Source of the DNA: Bog-473 sp963736525
Lineage (GTDB): Bacteria > Actinomycetota > Acidimicrobiia > Acidimicrobiales > RAAP-2
NCBI GenBank assembly: GCA_963736525.1
Contig: CAVTPF010000003.1
Span: 1-64,000, forward strand
Length of the DNA stretch: 64,000 nucleotides
Reading direction: 5' to 3'
The position numbers and the translations under genes are program-made. Below are positions 1 to 10,522 of this stretch, piece by piece. Position 1 is the stretch's first letter. Every line of letters starts with the position of its first letter. The notes below the pieces were generated by a model. The model did not search any database, was not told the origin of the DNA, and saw only the letters and a list, made by a program, of their open reading frames with translations.

Positions 1-1
1 A

Positions 2-1282
2 GGTGTCCGCAAGGGCGGCGCCGGCCTCGATCTCCCCATCGCCATCGGCCTCTTGGTGGCCACCGGTGACCTGAGCACCTTGTGCTGCGAGGGCCGCACC
101 TTCTGCGGGGAGCTCGGACTGAACGGCGCGCTGCGCCACGTGCCCGGCATGATCGCCCTGGCCGACGCGACGGTGACCCCAGAGCTGGTGGTCCCACTGG
201 GTGATGTCCGGGAGGCCGGGCTGGTGCGCGGACCGGTCGTGCGCGGCACGGCGTCGCTCGGCGAACTGGTGCGGGCGTTGCGCGGCGACGCCCAATGGCC
301 CGACCCGCCGCCGGCCGCGAGCCCGAAGTCTCCGGTCGTCCCCGACCTGTCCGACGTGCGGGGCCAGGCGCTCGGACGCCGGGCCGTGGAGGTCGCGGCC
401 GCCGGGCACCACCACCTCCTCATGATCGGGCCGCCCGGGTCCGGCAAGACGATGCTGGCCGAGCGCCTGCCCGGTCTCCTCCCGCCCCTGACGCCCCAAG
501 AGGCGCTCACGGTGACCCGCATCCATTCGGCGGCGGGCTGTGCCCTGCCGGACGGCGCGCTGTTGGAGCGCCCGCCGTTCCGCGCCCCGCACCATCAGGC
601 CTCCATCGTCTCGCTCGTCGGCGGCGGCAGTTGGTCACTCCGACCCGGCGAGGTCAGCCTGGCCACCCATGGCGTGCTCTTCCTCGACGAGCTCGGCGAG
701 TTCCCCGTCGCCGCGCTCGAGGCGTTGCGCCAGCCGCTCGAGGAGGGTGTCATCCGCGTGAGCCGCGCCGGTGGTACGGCGACCTTCCCGGCGGATTTCC
801 TCCTCGTGGCCGCCATGAACCCCTGCCCGTGCGGCGAGGGGGTCTACCCGGGGGCGTGCACCTGCACCGAGGCCGCCCGCGCCCGCTACCGGCGCCGCAT
901 CTCGGCACCGCTGTTGGACCGCTTCGACCTCGTGGTCCCCTTGAGTCGGCCGGACCCCGACGCGCTCCTCGCCGGGGTGCCTGGCGAGTCGTCCGCCGCC
1001 GCCGCGGCGCGCATCGCTGCCGCCCGGGTCCGTGCCGCCGCCCGTCCCCGAACTCGCGCCGACGAGGCGTTCCGGTCCGGCGCCGAACCGCGATTCGCCG
1101 CGGAGGCCTCGGCGCTGCTCGCCTCGAAGCTGCGCGTCGGCGCGTTGAGCGCGCGCGGGCTGCACAAGGTGTCGCGGGTGGCCCAGACCGTGGCGAGCCT
1201 GGCCGGGGCGGACGTCGTGACGTTCACGCACGTGTCCGAGGCACTGACATTGCGGGCGGGACGGGCGGCCGTGGTGCCATGA
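2..1282 (+). CDS. comM: ComM/YifB-family Mg-chelatase-like AAA+ ATPase (5' truncated by window edge)
   Basis: The reading frame is open from base 2, so the N-terminus lies outside the window; about 426 residues are visible against roughly 500 for the family. The visible start (VRKGGAGLDLPIAIGLL) matches the N-terminal lobe of YifB/ComM. A Walker A motif (GPPGSGKT) lies near bases 428-451 and a Walker B-type VLFLDELGEF near 675-704, followed by the Mg-chelatase region with a CPCG cysteine cluster. ComM is a hexameric helicase that promotes branch migration during natural transformation. It overlaps dprA by ATGA, and the comM-dprA pairing is common in actinobacteria, which supports both calls. 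Confidence 0.93.
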   Translation, partial: GVRKGGAGLDLPIAIGLLVATGDLSTLCCEGRTFCGELGLNGALRHVPGMIALADATVTPELVVPLGDVREAGLVRGPVVRGTASLGELVRALRGDAQWPDPPPAASPKSPVVPDLSDVRGQALGRRAVEVAAAGHHHLLMIGPPGSGKTMLAERLPGLLPPLTPQEALTVTRIHSAAGCALPDGALLERPPFRAPHHQASIVSLVGGGSWSLRPGEVSLATHGVLFLDELGEFPVAALEALRQPLEEGVIRVSRAGGTATFPADFLLVAAMNPCPCGEGVYPGACTCTEAARARYRRRISAPLLDRFDLVVPLSRPDPDALLAGVPGESSAAAAARIAAARVRAAARPRTRADEAFRSGAEPRFAAEASALLASKLRVGALSARGLHKVSRVAQTVASLAGADVVTFTHVSEALTLRAGRAAVVP

Positions 1283-2358
1283 GCACGCCGGATCTCCCCG
1301 AGGTGGCCTATGCCGTGGCGCTGGCCTCGGAGCGTTCCATCGGCCCGTCCGCCCTGCGCGACCTGTTGGCGTCGGACCCGCCCTCCGCGGCGTGGGAGCG
1401 CACGTGCGGCGCCTCCGGTGGAGCCGAGCGTGAGGTGGCGCGCGTCTACGGGCGGCACGTAGCGCTGGGCATCCGGACGCTGCTGCGGGGACACGCGCCC
1501 TACCCGCCGCGGCTGGCGGGTGACCCGCAGGCTCCGGCCGTCCTCTTCTGCCTGGGCGACCCCGCGGCGCTCGAAAGGCCGACGGTGGCGCTGGTGGGCA
1601 CGAGGGCGCCGACCCGCTATGGCATCGGGGTGGCGGCCCAGCTGGGCGCCGACCTCTCAGCGGCAGGGGTGAGCATCGTGTCGGGTCTCGCGTTGGGGAT
1701 CGACGGTGCGGCCCACGAGGGCGCGTGCGGTGCGGGCGCACCGCCCGTCGGCGTCGTCGCCGGCGGTCTCGACGAGCCCTACCCGCAGCGGCACGCCCGG
1801 CTCTGGGCGCGCGTCGCCGAACACGGGGCGATCGTGTCGGAGTCGCCGGCGGGGGTCGCCACCGAGAAGTGGCGCTTCCCCGTGCGCAATCGCCTGCTGG
1901 CGGCCCTGAGCGACGTGGTCGTCGTCGTCGAGAGCCGCCACCACGGGGGATCACGCCACACTGTCGACGCGGCTGTGGCCCGGGCCATCCCCGTCGGGGC
2001 CGTCCCGGGCTCTATCCGCAGCGCGACCTCCGAGGGCACCAACGCGCTCCTGGCCGACGGCGCCTTCCCCGTCTGCTCGGCGGGCGACGTCCTTGTCGCG
2101 CTCTCCCTCGCCGGTGCCGCGGTGCCTGCCCCCGCCGCGGCACGCACACCGGATCGACGACCCTGGCGACCGGACGGCTTGGCGGCTCCCCGGAAAGGGG
2201 ACGACCGCGTCTACGACGCGCTGACCCCCGACCCCGCATCCCTCGACGACCTGGCCCGGGCGACCGGCCTCGACCTGCCCTCCCTGTGCGGCCGTCTGGA
2301 GCGTCTCGCTCACGACGGCCTCGCCCTCGACGTGGGAGGATGGTGGCAGCGGGCCTGA
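1279..2358 (+). CDS. dprA: DNA-processing protein DprA (Smf)
   Basis: This 359-residue protein should load RecA onto incoming single-stranded DNA. The Rossmann-like DprA core runs from about residue 100 to 300, with VALVGTRAPTRYG, then VSGLALGIDGAAHEGA and a C-terminal VPGSIRSATSEGTNALL segment. A winged-helix-like tail of about 60 residues ends the protein. The usual SGSLITA-type stretch reads GGSRHTVDAA here, a mild departure. The ATG overlaps the comM stop (ATGA), which fixes the start. The gene downstream is not xerC or whiG, so the usual neighbourhood stops here. Confidence 0.93.
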   Translation: MSTPDLPEVAYAVALASERSIGPSALRDLLASDPPSAAWERTCGASGGAEREVARVYGRHVALGIRTLLRGHAPYPPRLAGDPQAPAVLFCLGDPAALERPTVALVGTRAPTRYGIGVAAQLGADLSAAGVSIVSGLALGIDGAAHEGACGAGAPPVGVVAGGLDEPYPQRHARLWARVAEHGAIVSESPAGVATEKWRFPVRNRLLAALSDVVVVVESRHHGGSRHTVDAAVARAIPVGAVPGSIRSATSEGTNALLADGAFPVCSAGDVLVALSLAGAAVPAPAAARTPDRRPWRPDGLAAPRKGDDRVYDALTPDPASLDDLARATGLDLPSLCGRLERLAHDGLALDVGGWWQRA

Positions 2359-2430
2359 CGGCTGCCCTCCACGTCGCCGTCGCCGCGACCTCCCAGCTCA
2401 GCGCCGGGCGCCCCGCCAGGGTGGGGGGAC

Positions 2431-3018
2431 ATGATGCAAGGTTGCTCGCCGGGCGTCCTAACCTCGCTCGCCGTGGAAGGACGGTTTCTCCAGGCAGGCG
2501 ACGTGGCGGCGCTGCGGGAGCAGGCCGTCGGGGCGGATGCCGCGGGTGCCGGTGCCGTGTTCGTGGGCGAAGGCACCCTGGGCGACCCCGTCGTGCTGCT
2601 GGCCGGCCTGAGTCCGGCGGTGTCGAGAGTGCTGCTCGGGCCCCGGCTCCGCCTGGCACCGGGCGGGCGTCATCCCGCCATGATCGCCCGGGAGCTGACG
2701 TGTCTCCACCTCGTCAGCGGGGGTCGGAGCATCCTGTCCTTCACGCCGCCCTTCACGCCGCCGTTCACCGAGGCCCTCGTCGAGGCCATCGTGCTCTGCC
2801 GGGCGATGTGGCGCGACGGCGAGGCGGCGAGCGACGGCCCGCACTTCCCGGTGCGCGCCGTGTGCCGCCCCCGTCCGTCCGGCACACGGGGCCCCCTGGT
2901 GGCGCTCGACCTCACGGCCGAGGGTGGCAGGGAGCCGCCCACGTCCCTGGTCCGCCTGGCCGACTACCTGTTGCGACCGACCGACGACGCCGCGGTGTGC
3001 CGCCTGGAGCGCACGTGA
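2431..3018 (+). CDS. short luciferase-like (LLM) domain protein, probably degenerate
   Basis: The 195-residue product resembles the middle of an LLM flavin/F420-dependent monooxygenase: GDPVVLLAGLSPAVSRVLLGP, then RHPAMIARELTCLHLVSGGR, then a helix with LCRAMWRDGEAASDGPHF. Family members are usually 280-350 residues, so the N-terminal strand-helix units and the C-terminal part of the TIM barrel are missing. The codon composition looks normal. The stop overlaps the next gene by GTGA, so translation appears coupled to the acyltransferase. It may be a stable shortened paralogue rather than an enzyme; its function is unknown. Confidence 0.6.
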   Translation: MMQGCSPGVLTSLAVEGRFLQAGDVAALREQAVGADAAGAGAVFVGEGTLGDPVVLLAGLSPAVSRVLLGPRLRLAPGGRHPAMIARELTCLHLVSGGRSILSFTPPFTPPFTEALVEAIVLCRAMWRDGEAASDGPHFPVRAVCRPRPSGTRGPLVALDLTAEGGREPPTSLVRLADYLLRPTDDAAVCRLERT

Positions 3019-5141
3019 CGGACGCGACGCTCGTGCACGAGCTGCCGGGCACGGCGCAGCAGCCGATGGCCGTGACCGGCCGGCACCTGCCGTCGCTCAA
3101 CGGGTTGCGTGCCGTCGCGGTCATCGGCGTCGTGGCGTACCACCTCCAGCTCGGCTGGGCGTCGGGAGGCTACCTCGGGGTCGACCTGTTCTTCGTGCTC
3201 TCGGGGTTCTTGATCACGACGCTGTTGCTCGAGGAGTGGGTGGGCACGGGACGCATCAGCCTGGCCGCGTTCTGGGGCCGGCGGGCGAGGCGGTTGTTGC
3301 CCGCCCTCTTCCTCGTCGTCGCTGCGCTCGCCCTCTACCTGTTCCTGAACGGACGCTTCGGTGGACCAGGCGCCAATGGCCTGATCGACCTCTCGGACCT
3401 CCGCGGCGATGCGCTCTCGACCCTGCTGTACACGAACAATTGGCATTCGATTTACGCGCACCAGTCCTACTTCGCCCAGTACTCGGCCCCGTCGCCCCTG
3501 CAGCACACCTGGTCACTCGCCATAGAGGAGCAGTTCTACCTGGTGTGGCCGCTGGTTCTCCTGCTGCTGCTGTATGTCGCGCGACGCCGGTGGCGCACCA
3601 CCGGCGTCGTCGTCGCCGTCACCCTGGGGGTCCTCTCCAGCGTCCTCATGGCGGCCCTGTTCCACCCGGGGTCGGATCCTTCGAGGGTCTACTACGGGAC
3701 CGACACCCGGCTCTTCGACCTCATGGCCGGCGCGACGATCGCCTTCGTGGCCGCCGCGCGCCGGCAGCCCAAGCGACGGGTGCGGCGCATGCTGCACCTC
3801 GTCGGCCCGGTTGCGGCGGCGGTCCTCGGCGTCTTCTGGGTGACGGCGGGCACACCCGCCGGGGTCCCGAAGAACTTCATGTTCGAGGGCGGGTTCCTGT
3901 TCTGTGCCGCGCTGGGCGCGCTCGTCGTCGCCGACGCTCGCCTCGCCAACCCGGGCTGGTTCTCCCGAGCGCTCGCTTGGGGGCCGCTCCACTTCATCGG
4001 CACCATCTCCTACGGCATCTACCTGTGGCACTGGCCGGTGATCGTGTACCTCAACGGGACGCGGACCGGTCTCCCCACCCTTCCGCTCGATCTCGTCCGC
4101 ATCGCGGTCACCTTGGCCTTGTCGACGGCGAGCTACTACCTGGTCGAGCGGCCGATCCGCCTGGCGCACGTGCGCGGCTGGGTCCGCTGGTGGGCGGCGC
4201 CGATCGCCGGCGTGGTGACCGCCGTCCTCATCGTGGTTGCCACCTTCCCCGCCGTGGCCGATCCGTCCAGGGTGGTCGGGACCACGCATCTCGCGACGGT
4301 GAGCGGGCACACCGTGCCGGGCGCGGGAGGCTACCTGGGGCAGAAGCGCATCCGTCTGGCGTCGGCGCCGTCGCCCACGGATCCGCTGCGCGTCATGGTG
4401 ATCGGGGACTCGGTCATACAGGACGCCGCCGTCGGGATCACGGCGGCACTCCAGGCCACGGGCGAGGCCACGGTGGCCAGCCGCGCCATTCCGGGGTTCG
4501 GCCTGACCACGTCGGACTGGGCCACGTCGTTCCCGGAGCTGATCCGCCAGGCCCGGCCCCAGTTGATCGTCGCGTCGTGGAGCTGGGACCAGTACGGGCC
4601 GACCACTCCCAACGCGCTGCACCAGCCGGTGCAGTACACGAACCTGCTGCGCAGCGCCGTCGCCACCATGCTGGCGCCCGGCGACGGGGTCGAAGGGGTG
4701 ATCTTCACCCAGTTCCCCCAGTCGGGCGTCCTCGCGGCCCCGTCGCCGGCCCAGCAGGCGAGCTACAACGCGGAGCGCCGGGCCGGCCTGAACGCCTGGA
4801 ACGCCATCGCCGAGAAGATGACCACGTACTACCCGGGTCGGGTCATGTACTTCCCGCTGGCCGGCTCGCTGGCGCTGGACGGCAAGTACTCGGCGTGGCT
4901 CCCGCCCGAGGGTGACCCCCACGCGCCGCCGGACCAATGGATCCGGGTGCGCAAGCTCGACAACGTCCACCTCTGCCCTGAGGGCAGTGCCCGCTACGCC
5001 GACGCACTCCTCGCCGATCTCACCGCGGTCTTCGGGCTGGCGCCGGCCCAAGCCGACTGGTCCCAGGGGTCGTGGACGTCGGCCCCCAACTTCAACGACC
5101 CGCCCGGCGCCTGCCCGGACGACCACCCCCCGGGCGCGTGA
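3015..5141 (+). CDS. membrane acyltransferase (OafA/YrhL type) with C-terminal SGNH domain
   Basis: The 708-residue protein has an N-terminal acyltransferase-3 domain (about residues 30-415) with many membrane segments. The motif SLNGLRAVAVIGVVAYH carries the catalytic His, followed by GVDLFFVLSGFLI and an RRARRLLPAL basic loop. A periplasmic SGNH hydrolase-like domain follows: a GDS block (VMVIGDSVIQ) near residue 458 and a D-x-x-H block (DNVHLCPEG) near 650. Such fusions O-acetylate cell-surface polysaccharides. The GTG start at 3015 is chosen because it overlaps the preceding stop by GTGA; an ATG at 3066 is the alternative. Confidence 0.88.
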   Translation: MTDATLVHELPGTAQQPMAVTGRHLPSLNGLRAVAVIGVVAYHLQLGWASGGYLGVDLFFVLSGFLITTLLLEEWVGTGRISLAAFWGRRARRLLPALFLVVAALALYLFLNGRFGGPGANGLIDLSDLRGDALSTLLYTNNWHSIYAHQSYFAQYSAPSPLQHTWSLAIEEQFYLVWPLVLLLLLYVARRRWRTTGVVVAVTLGVLSSVLMAALFHPGSDPSRVYYGTDTRLFDLMAGATIAFVAAARRQPKRRVRRMLHLVGPVAAAVLGVFWVTAGTPAGVPKNFMFEGGFLFCAALGALVVADARLANPGWFSRALAWGPLHFIGTISYGIYLWHWPVIVYLNGTRTGLPTLPLDLVRIAVTLALSTASYYLVERPIRLAHVRGWVRWWAAPIAGVVTAVLIVVATFPAVADPSRVVGTTHLATVSGHTVPGAGGYLGQKRIRLASAPSPTDPLRVMVIGDSVIQDAAVGITAALQATGEATVASRAIPGFGLTTSDWATSFPELIRQARPQLIVASWSWDQYGPTTPNALHQPVQYTNLLRSAVATMLAPGDGVEGVIFTQFPQSGVLAAPSPAQQASYNAERRAGLNAWNAIAEKMTTYYPGRVMYFPLAGSLALDGKYSAWLPPEGDPHAPPDQWIRVRKLDNVHLCPEGSARYADALLADLTAVFGLAPAQADWSQGSWTSAPNFNDPPGACPDDHPPGA

Positions 5142-5157
5142 GCGCCGGCGTCGGCTC

Positions 5158-5652
5158 CTACGGCTGCTGGCAGTAGGGCGAACTGGCGTTGATGGTGCTC
5201 TCGGCCGTCGCCGCCGACTTGACGCTGCTCCACTTCGACCCGACCTCCGCCACCACCTCGAACCAGTAGTTGGTGCCGCTCGTCAGCGTGCCGCTGGTCC
5301 ACGAGGTCGTCGCCACCCCGCTGGACGCGAGGCTGTAGGCGCCCGTCGCCGAGGTCGTCGCGTCGTAGACCGAGTACGTCGTGGCGTGTGTGACGGCGCT
5401 CCAGGTCACCTTGATCGTCTGGGCCGTCGTCGCGGCGGCGCAGCTCGCGGCGGGGCTGCTCGGTGCGGACGGCAGGGTCTGCGCCCGCGACTCTCCCTTG
5501 TTCACCGTGGCCACGTGGACCAGCCAGTTCGTGGCGGCGAAGGCGGTTCCCGTAACCGAGACGATGCTCAAGGCGGTGCCGACGACGAGAACGGCGAGGA
5601 GGCCACCGAGCGTGTGCCCGGCTCTCCCCGCCGTTCTCCCGGCGCCCCCCAC
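5158..5652 (-). CDS. secreted protein with a fibronectin type III-like domain
   Basis: The 164-residue product starts at a GTG. Its N-terminus has arginines, then a hydrophobic stretch (LGGLLAVLVVGTALSIV) and an AFA-A signal peptidase site near residue 39. The mature part is Ser/Thr-rich and has FnIII-like strands: IKVTWSAVTHATTYSVYDA, then GTNYWFEVVAEVGSKWSS. The start lies 17 nt after the stop of the upstream secreted gene, so the two probably form one transcript. It faces the acyltransferase tail to tail. A surface or adhesion role is inference only. Confidence 0.62.
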   Translation of the reverse strand: MGGAGRTAGRAGHTLGGLLAVLVVGTALSIVSVTGTAFAATNWLVHVATVNKGESRAQTLPSAPSSPAASCAAATTAQTIKVTWSAVTHATTYSVYDATTSATGAYSLASSGVATTSWTSGTLTSGTNYWFEVVAEVGSKWSSVKSAATAESTINASSPYCQQP

Positions 5653-5669
5653 GGGGTGAAGAGGGCGGG

Positions 5670-6158
5670 TCAGCTTGTCCAGCTGTCCGTCGCCGGGCTC
5701 GTCGTCGACGTGGCCGCGCCGCCGGTGGCGGTCACGCCGATCAGGGACGGCATGGAGAAGTAGGTGTTGGCGCACGCGGCGGGTGATGTGGTTGCCATGC
5801 TTGCGTCATTCGTGAGCGTCACGGCGAGCGGGTTGTTGGACTGACCGCTGGCGCCGACGGTGAGCCCCGTCGTCAGCGTGTGCGTGGTCCCGCTCGTCGC
5901 CGTGGAGAAGTTCCAGGTCACCGCGCTCGGGGTCGCGGCGAGGCAGCCGGTCTGCGTGGTCGTGAGGGCACTGGTCGTGTAGCCGGTGGCGTAGCTCGTG
6001 TTGGCGGGGAGCTGCACCGCCGTGATCGTCACCGGGAACGGGTTCGGGTTGGAGATGGACACGACGACGTCGCCCGTCCCTCCGGGGTAGAGCAGGTTGG
6101 TCGCGGCCGCCGCGTAGGCACCCGCGCCGGCCAGCACGATGCCCAAGACGGCGGACAC
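5670..6158 (-). CDS. small secreted protein; start region probably frameshifted
   Basis: The 162-residue frame opens with a hydrophobic segment (GIVLAGAGAYAAA) and a beta-rich Ser/Thr domain (GDVVVSISNPNPFPVTITAV) like small secreted actinobacterial proteins. Read from the GTG at 6158, it lacks the basic N-terminus a signal peptide needs. A well-placed start exists one frame away: ATG at 6180 with an AGGGTGAG Shine-Dalgarno, encoding MTRRMKDR. Joining the two would need one base fewer near 6159-6163. This is either a real frameshift or a sequence error; the remaining reading frame is intact and looks coding. Confidence 0.6.
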   Translation of the reverse strand: MSAVLGIVLAGAGAYAAAATNLLYPGGTGDVVVSISNPNPFPVTITAVQLPANTSYATGYTTSALTTTQTGCLAATPSAVTWNFSTATSGTTHTLTTGLTVGASGQSNNPLAVTLTNDASMATTSPAACANTYFSMPSLIGVTATGGAATSTTSPATDSWTS

Positions 6159-6180
6159 GATCTTTCATCCGCCGCGTCAT

Positions 6181-6527
6181 CCTGCTCACCCTGCGTGTGG
6201 TGGTGGTGATCATGTACTCGGCTCTCTGTGCTCTCGCGCCCGCGGCTGCGGACGGCTATCTCGTCGGTGACCCACGTGGACGTCGGAGCCCCTGCAACCC
6301 GCCTTAAGCGCCATCGAGTCATTTGGACGCGCGACGGAATTCGGCGCGTGGCCGTCGCCGTCGCCCGCCACCACCGCCACATCGCCGCGCCCGGGCCCGG
6401 TGGCGCTCGGACATGACTCTTGGCCGCCCGTGTGACATTCGGCTCCTTGGGCCGGAAATGGCACCAATGCGGGTGACCTGCCCGCCCCCGGCTCAGGGCC
6501 CGGCCCGCTCGGGCCGATACCTTCACC
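6181..6527. other. divergent intergenic region without a gene
   Basis: This stretch lies between the minus-strand secreted gene and the sensor kinase. It holds the AGGGTGAG ribosome site of the secreted gene at its left end. A TACCTT hexamer at 6518-6523 sits 4 nt before the kinase GTG and may be its -10 element. No coding frame or RNA gene is recognised. Confidence 0.5.
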
Positions 6528-8120
6528 GTGGCACCACCCGCTCTGCGTGACCGCGTGGTCTCCTACCTGCCCTTTCTCGCCCTGGCCGTCATCGGGCAGG
6601 TCAGCGCGGCGTGGCCACCGGGGCCCACGGACACGGGCGCCTACGTGGCGAGCTGCGTCCTCCTGGTCGCCTGTGGGGTTCCCATCGCCCTCCGCCGGGG
6701 CATGCCACCCCACACGTTCCTCCTCGGGGGTGCGCTCTACGTCGCGTCGGTCGCGCTGCTCATGCAGGCGACGGGGGGCGTTGACAGTGGACTCGGGGCC
6801 CTGCTGCTCCTCCCGGTCGTCGGCATCGCCCTCTACGGCAGGCGCTGGGAGTCGGCCGTCGTCGCCGGCTTCGTCGTGGCCGCGCTGTTGGCGGTGTCCG
6901 TGGCCAGCCCGCACATGGCCGGCGCCACCGAGAGGCGGCTCTTCTTGTTCGGCGCCATCAGCGTCCTGCTGTCGATGGCCATCCACACCCTGCGCGGCCG
7001 CCTCGAGGAGTCGAACGAGCACACGACGAGCCTGTTGCACCAGGAAGAAGCGCTCAACGACGCGGCCGGCCAGCTGACCCTGCTCTCGGAGCCGCCGGCC
7101 ATCACGGCGCTCGGCGCGCGGTTGGCCGCACGCATGGCGGCACCCCCGGGCGTCACCATCGGCCGGGCGTCGTACTTCACGATTCGGGACGGCCTGGTGA
7201 TGGTCGACGCCCAGAGCGACGACTCGGGCTTGCACATCGACGACGTCTGGCCCCTCGGCGACCACCCCGGGCTGCGCGAGGCCGTGGCCACCTTGCAGCC
7301 CGTCGCCGGGCCCATCGACCCCGCCGACGCCGGACCGGTCGTCCGCGCCCACCTGGCCCGGACGGGCGTCACGCACGGTGTCTGGGTGCCGGTGTCCCCC
7401 GACGGCGTGCTGCACGGCGTCCTCGGGATCGCCAGCAGGGGTGAGGTCCCCACCGAGTGCGTCCAGCGCTGTGTGGCCCTCGGGCACTTCCTCGAGCTCG
7501 CCCTGTCCAACTGGGCCGCCCACCGGAACCTCGAGCAGCAGGCCACGGTCGAGGAGCGCCGCCGGATCGCCCGCGAGCTGCACGACGGCCTCGCTCACGA
7601 GCTGGCGTTCATCGCCAGCAAGACCCGCGGCTTCGCCGCCCGCTGGCCGGCCGGTCTCGATGTGCGGGAGCTCGTCGGCGCCGCCGACCGGGCCCTCGAC
7701 GAGGCACGGCGCGCCATCACCGTCCTGTCGGTGTCGTGCCCGCAGTCCCTCGACTGCGCCATCGCGCAGACGGCGGAGGACCTCGGCTCCCGGCTCGGCG
7801 TGGCCGTCGACCTCCAGCTCGCCGACGACGTCCACGTCCCCGGTGAGGTCACCGAGAACCTGCTGCGCATCGTGCGGGAGGCCATGACCAATGCGGCGAA
7901 CCACGGGGCGTCCCGGCACGTCAAGGTCCGTCTGGACCGCGCCGATCGGCTGCGGCTCGTGATTGAGGACGATGGGTGCGGGTTCGACCCCGAGGCCCAT
8001 GCGCCGGGCGCAGGCTTCGGCCTGCTCAGCATGGAGGAGCGGGCCGCGTCGGTGGGAGCGGTGTTCAGCCTGGACTCGGCACCGAGCCGGGGGACGAAGG
8101 TCGAGGTGGCGTTCCAGTGA
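6528..8120 (+). CDS. membrane sensor histidine kinase (HisKA_3 / NarL-partner type)
   Basis: Residues about 10-155 form five or six membrane helices without a clear extracellular sensor. A GAF-like region covers about 185-335. The dimerisation helix contains EERRRIARELHDGLAHEL with the phospho-accepting His near residue 352. The HATPase domain has an N box (NLLRIVREAMTNAANHG), a G1 box (EDDGCGFD) and a G2 region (GAGFGLLSMEERA). This is the architecture of kinases that pair with NarL/FixJ regulators, and such a regulator overlaps the stop by GTGA. The input signal is unknown. Confidence 0.9.
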   Translation: MAPPALRDRVVSYLPFLALAVIGQVSAAWPPGPTDTGAYVASCVLLVACGVPIALRRGMPPHTFLLGGALYVASVALLMQATGGVDSGLGALLLLPVVGIALYGRRWESAVVAGFVVAALLAVSVASPHMAGATERRLFLFGAISVLLSMAIHTLRGRLEESNEHTTSLLHQEEALNDAAGQLTLLSEPPAITALGARLAARMAAPPGVTIGRASYFTIRDGLVMVDAQSDDSGLHIDDVWPLGDHPGLREAVATLQPVAGPIDPADAGPVVRAHLARTGVTHGVWVPVSPDGVLHGVLGIASRGEVPTECVQRCVALGHFLELALSNWAAHRNLEQQATVEERRRIARELHDGLAHELAFIASKTRGFAARWPAGLDVRELVGAADRALDEARRAITVLSVSCPQSLDCAIAQTAEDLGSRLGVAVDLQLADDVHVPGEVTENLLRIVREAMTNAANHGASRHVKVRLDRADRLRLVIEDDGCGFDPEAHAPGAGFGLLSMEERAASVGAVFSLDSAPSRGTKVEVAFQ

Positions 8121-8761
8121 CCGTCCCGGTGAGCGTCCTCCTGGCCGACGACCACGCCAGGACCCGCGCCATGGTCCGGCGGGCCCTGGAGATGAGCGGG
8201 GACTTCCACGTCTGCGCCGAGGCCTCCGACGCCCCGTCCGCGGTCGAGCGGGCGATGCAGTCGCGTCCGGACGTGTGCCTGCTCGACATCAACATGCCGG
8301 GGAACGGGATCGCGGCCGCGGCCCAGATCAGCGCAGCCTTGCCCGGCACTCCCGTCGTCATGTTGACGGTGTCGCGGCAGGACGACGACCTCTTCGACGC
8401 GCTGCGCGCCGGGGCGTCGGGGTACCTGTTGAAGGGCTTCGACGAGGATGCCATCGGCGACGCGCTCCAGCGCGTCCTCGCCGGCGAGGCGACGCTGCCC
8501 GGGACCCTGGTTGCCCGGCTGGTGGACGAGTTCCGTGACCGGGAGCAGCACCGGGTCGCGGTGCCCGACGGCCACATGGCGCGGCTGACGGGGCGTGAGT
8601 GGGACGTGCTCGAGCTGATGCGCAAGGGGGCCAGCACGGCCGAGATCTCCGAGCGCCTGTTCGTCTCGGCGACCACCGTCCGCAGCCACGTGTCCGCCAT
8701 TCTGCGCAAGCTCGGCGTGCCGAACCGGGAGGCGGCGATCAAGCTGCTCGACGGCCGTTGA
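8117..8761 (+). CDS. NarL/FixJ-family response regulator
   Basis: The 214-residue protein has an N-terminal receiver domain with an acidic pocket (LLADDH) and phosphorylatable Asp near residue 56 (CLLDINMPG). A conserved Thr (VVMLTVS) and Lys (YLLKGF) follow. The C-terminal LuxR-type helix-turn-helix (about 150-210) reads LTGREWDVLELMRKG then VSATTVRSHVSAILRKL. The GTG start overlaps the kinase stop, giving a coupled two-component pair. Target genes cannot be read from the window. Confidence 0.92.
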   Translation: MTVPVSVLLADDHARTRAMVRRALEMSGDFHVCAEASDAPSAVERAMQSRPDVCLLDINMPGNGIAAAAQISAALPGTPVVMLTVSRQDDDLFDALRAGASGYLLKGFDEDAIGDALQRVLAGEATLPGTLVARLVDEFRDREQHRVAVPDGHMARLTGREWDVLELMRKGASTAEISERLFVSATTVRSHVSAILRKLGVPNREAAIKLLDGR

Positions 8762-8796
8762 CCCTGGCCCCGCAGGATCCGCGCCGCCGCCGGCCG

Positions 8797-8802
8797 TAAG
8801 CT
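8797..8802 (+). promoter_or_regulatory. -10 element of a probable leaderless promoter for fumC
   Basis: TAAGCT lies 7 nt upstream of the GTG at 8810 and no Shine-Dalgarno sequence is present, so transcription probably starts at the start codon. Confidence 0.5.
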
Positions 8803-8809
8803 GGCGGCC

Positions 8810-10194
<1,385 letters not shown>

Positions 10195-10198
<4 letters not shown>

Positions 10199-10509
10199 GC
10201 GAGCCCGTGCTCAGCCACGCCGAGGTCGACGCCGCCCTCGAGGAGCAACACCTGCACTGGTCCCGCGAGGGCGACGCGCTCGTGGCCACCGTCAAGTTGC
10301 ACGACTTCGGCGCGGCCCTCGAATTCGTGAACGCCGTGGGGGCGGCCGCGGAAGCGGCCAACCACCACCCCGACATCGACATCCGGTGGAACACGGTGCG
10401 CCTGTCCCTCTCGACGCACGACTCGGGCGGCCTCACGCTCCTCGACCTGGCGCTCGCCGGCGCCATCGACCGCATGCGCCCCGACGACCGGACGGACGAC
10501 GAGGGCTAA
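10195..10509 (+). CDS. pterin-4a-carbinolamine dehydratase family protein
   Basis: The 104-residue product has the PCD/DCoH motif AANHHPDIDIRWNTVRLS, with the two active-site histidines, followed by a THDSGGLTLLDLALA helix. The family dehydrates 4a-hydroxytetrahydrobiopterin. In actinobacteria without a pterin-dependent hydroxylase nearby, the true substrate is often unclear. It is translationally coupled to fumC by GTGA, an unusual pairing that gives no functional hint. Confidence 0.88.
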
Positions 10510-10522
10510 GTGTGATCGAGGG

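Noticed and set aside
5880..6209. Plus-strand frame opposite the small secreted protein
   Set aside because: Arg/Gly-rich composition typical of a shadow of a GC-rich minus-strand gene; no ribosome site.
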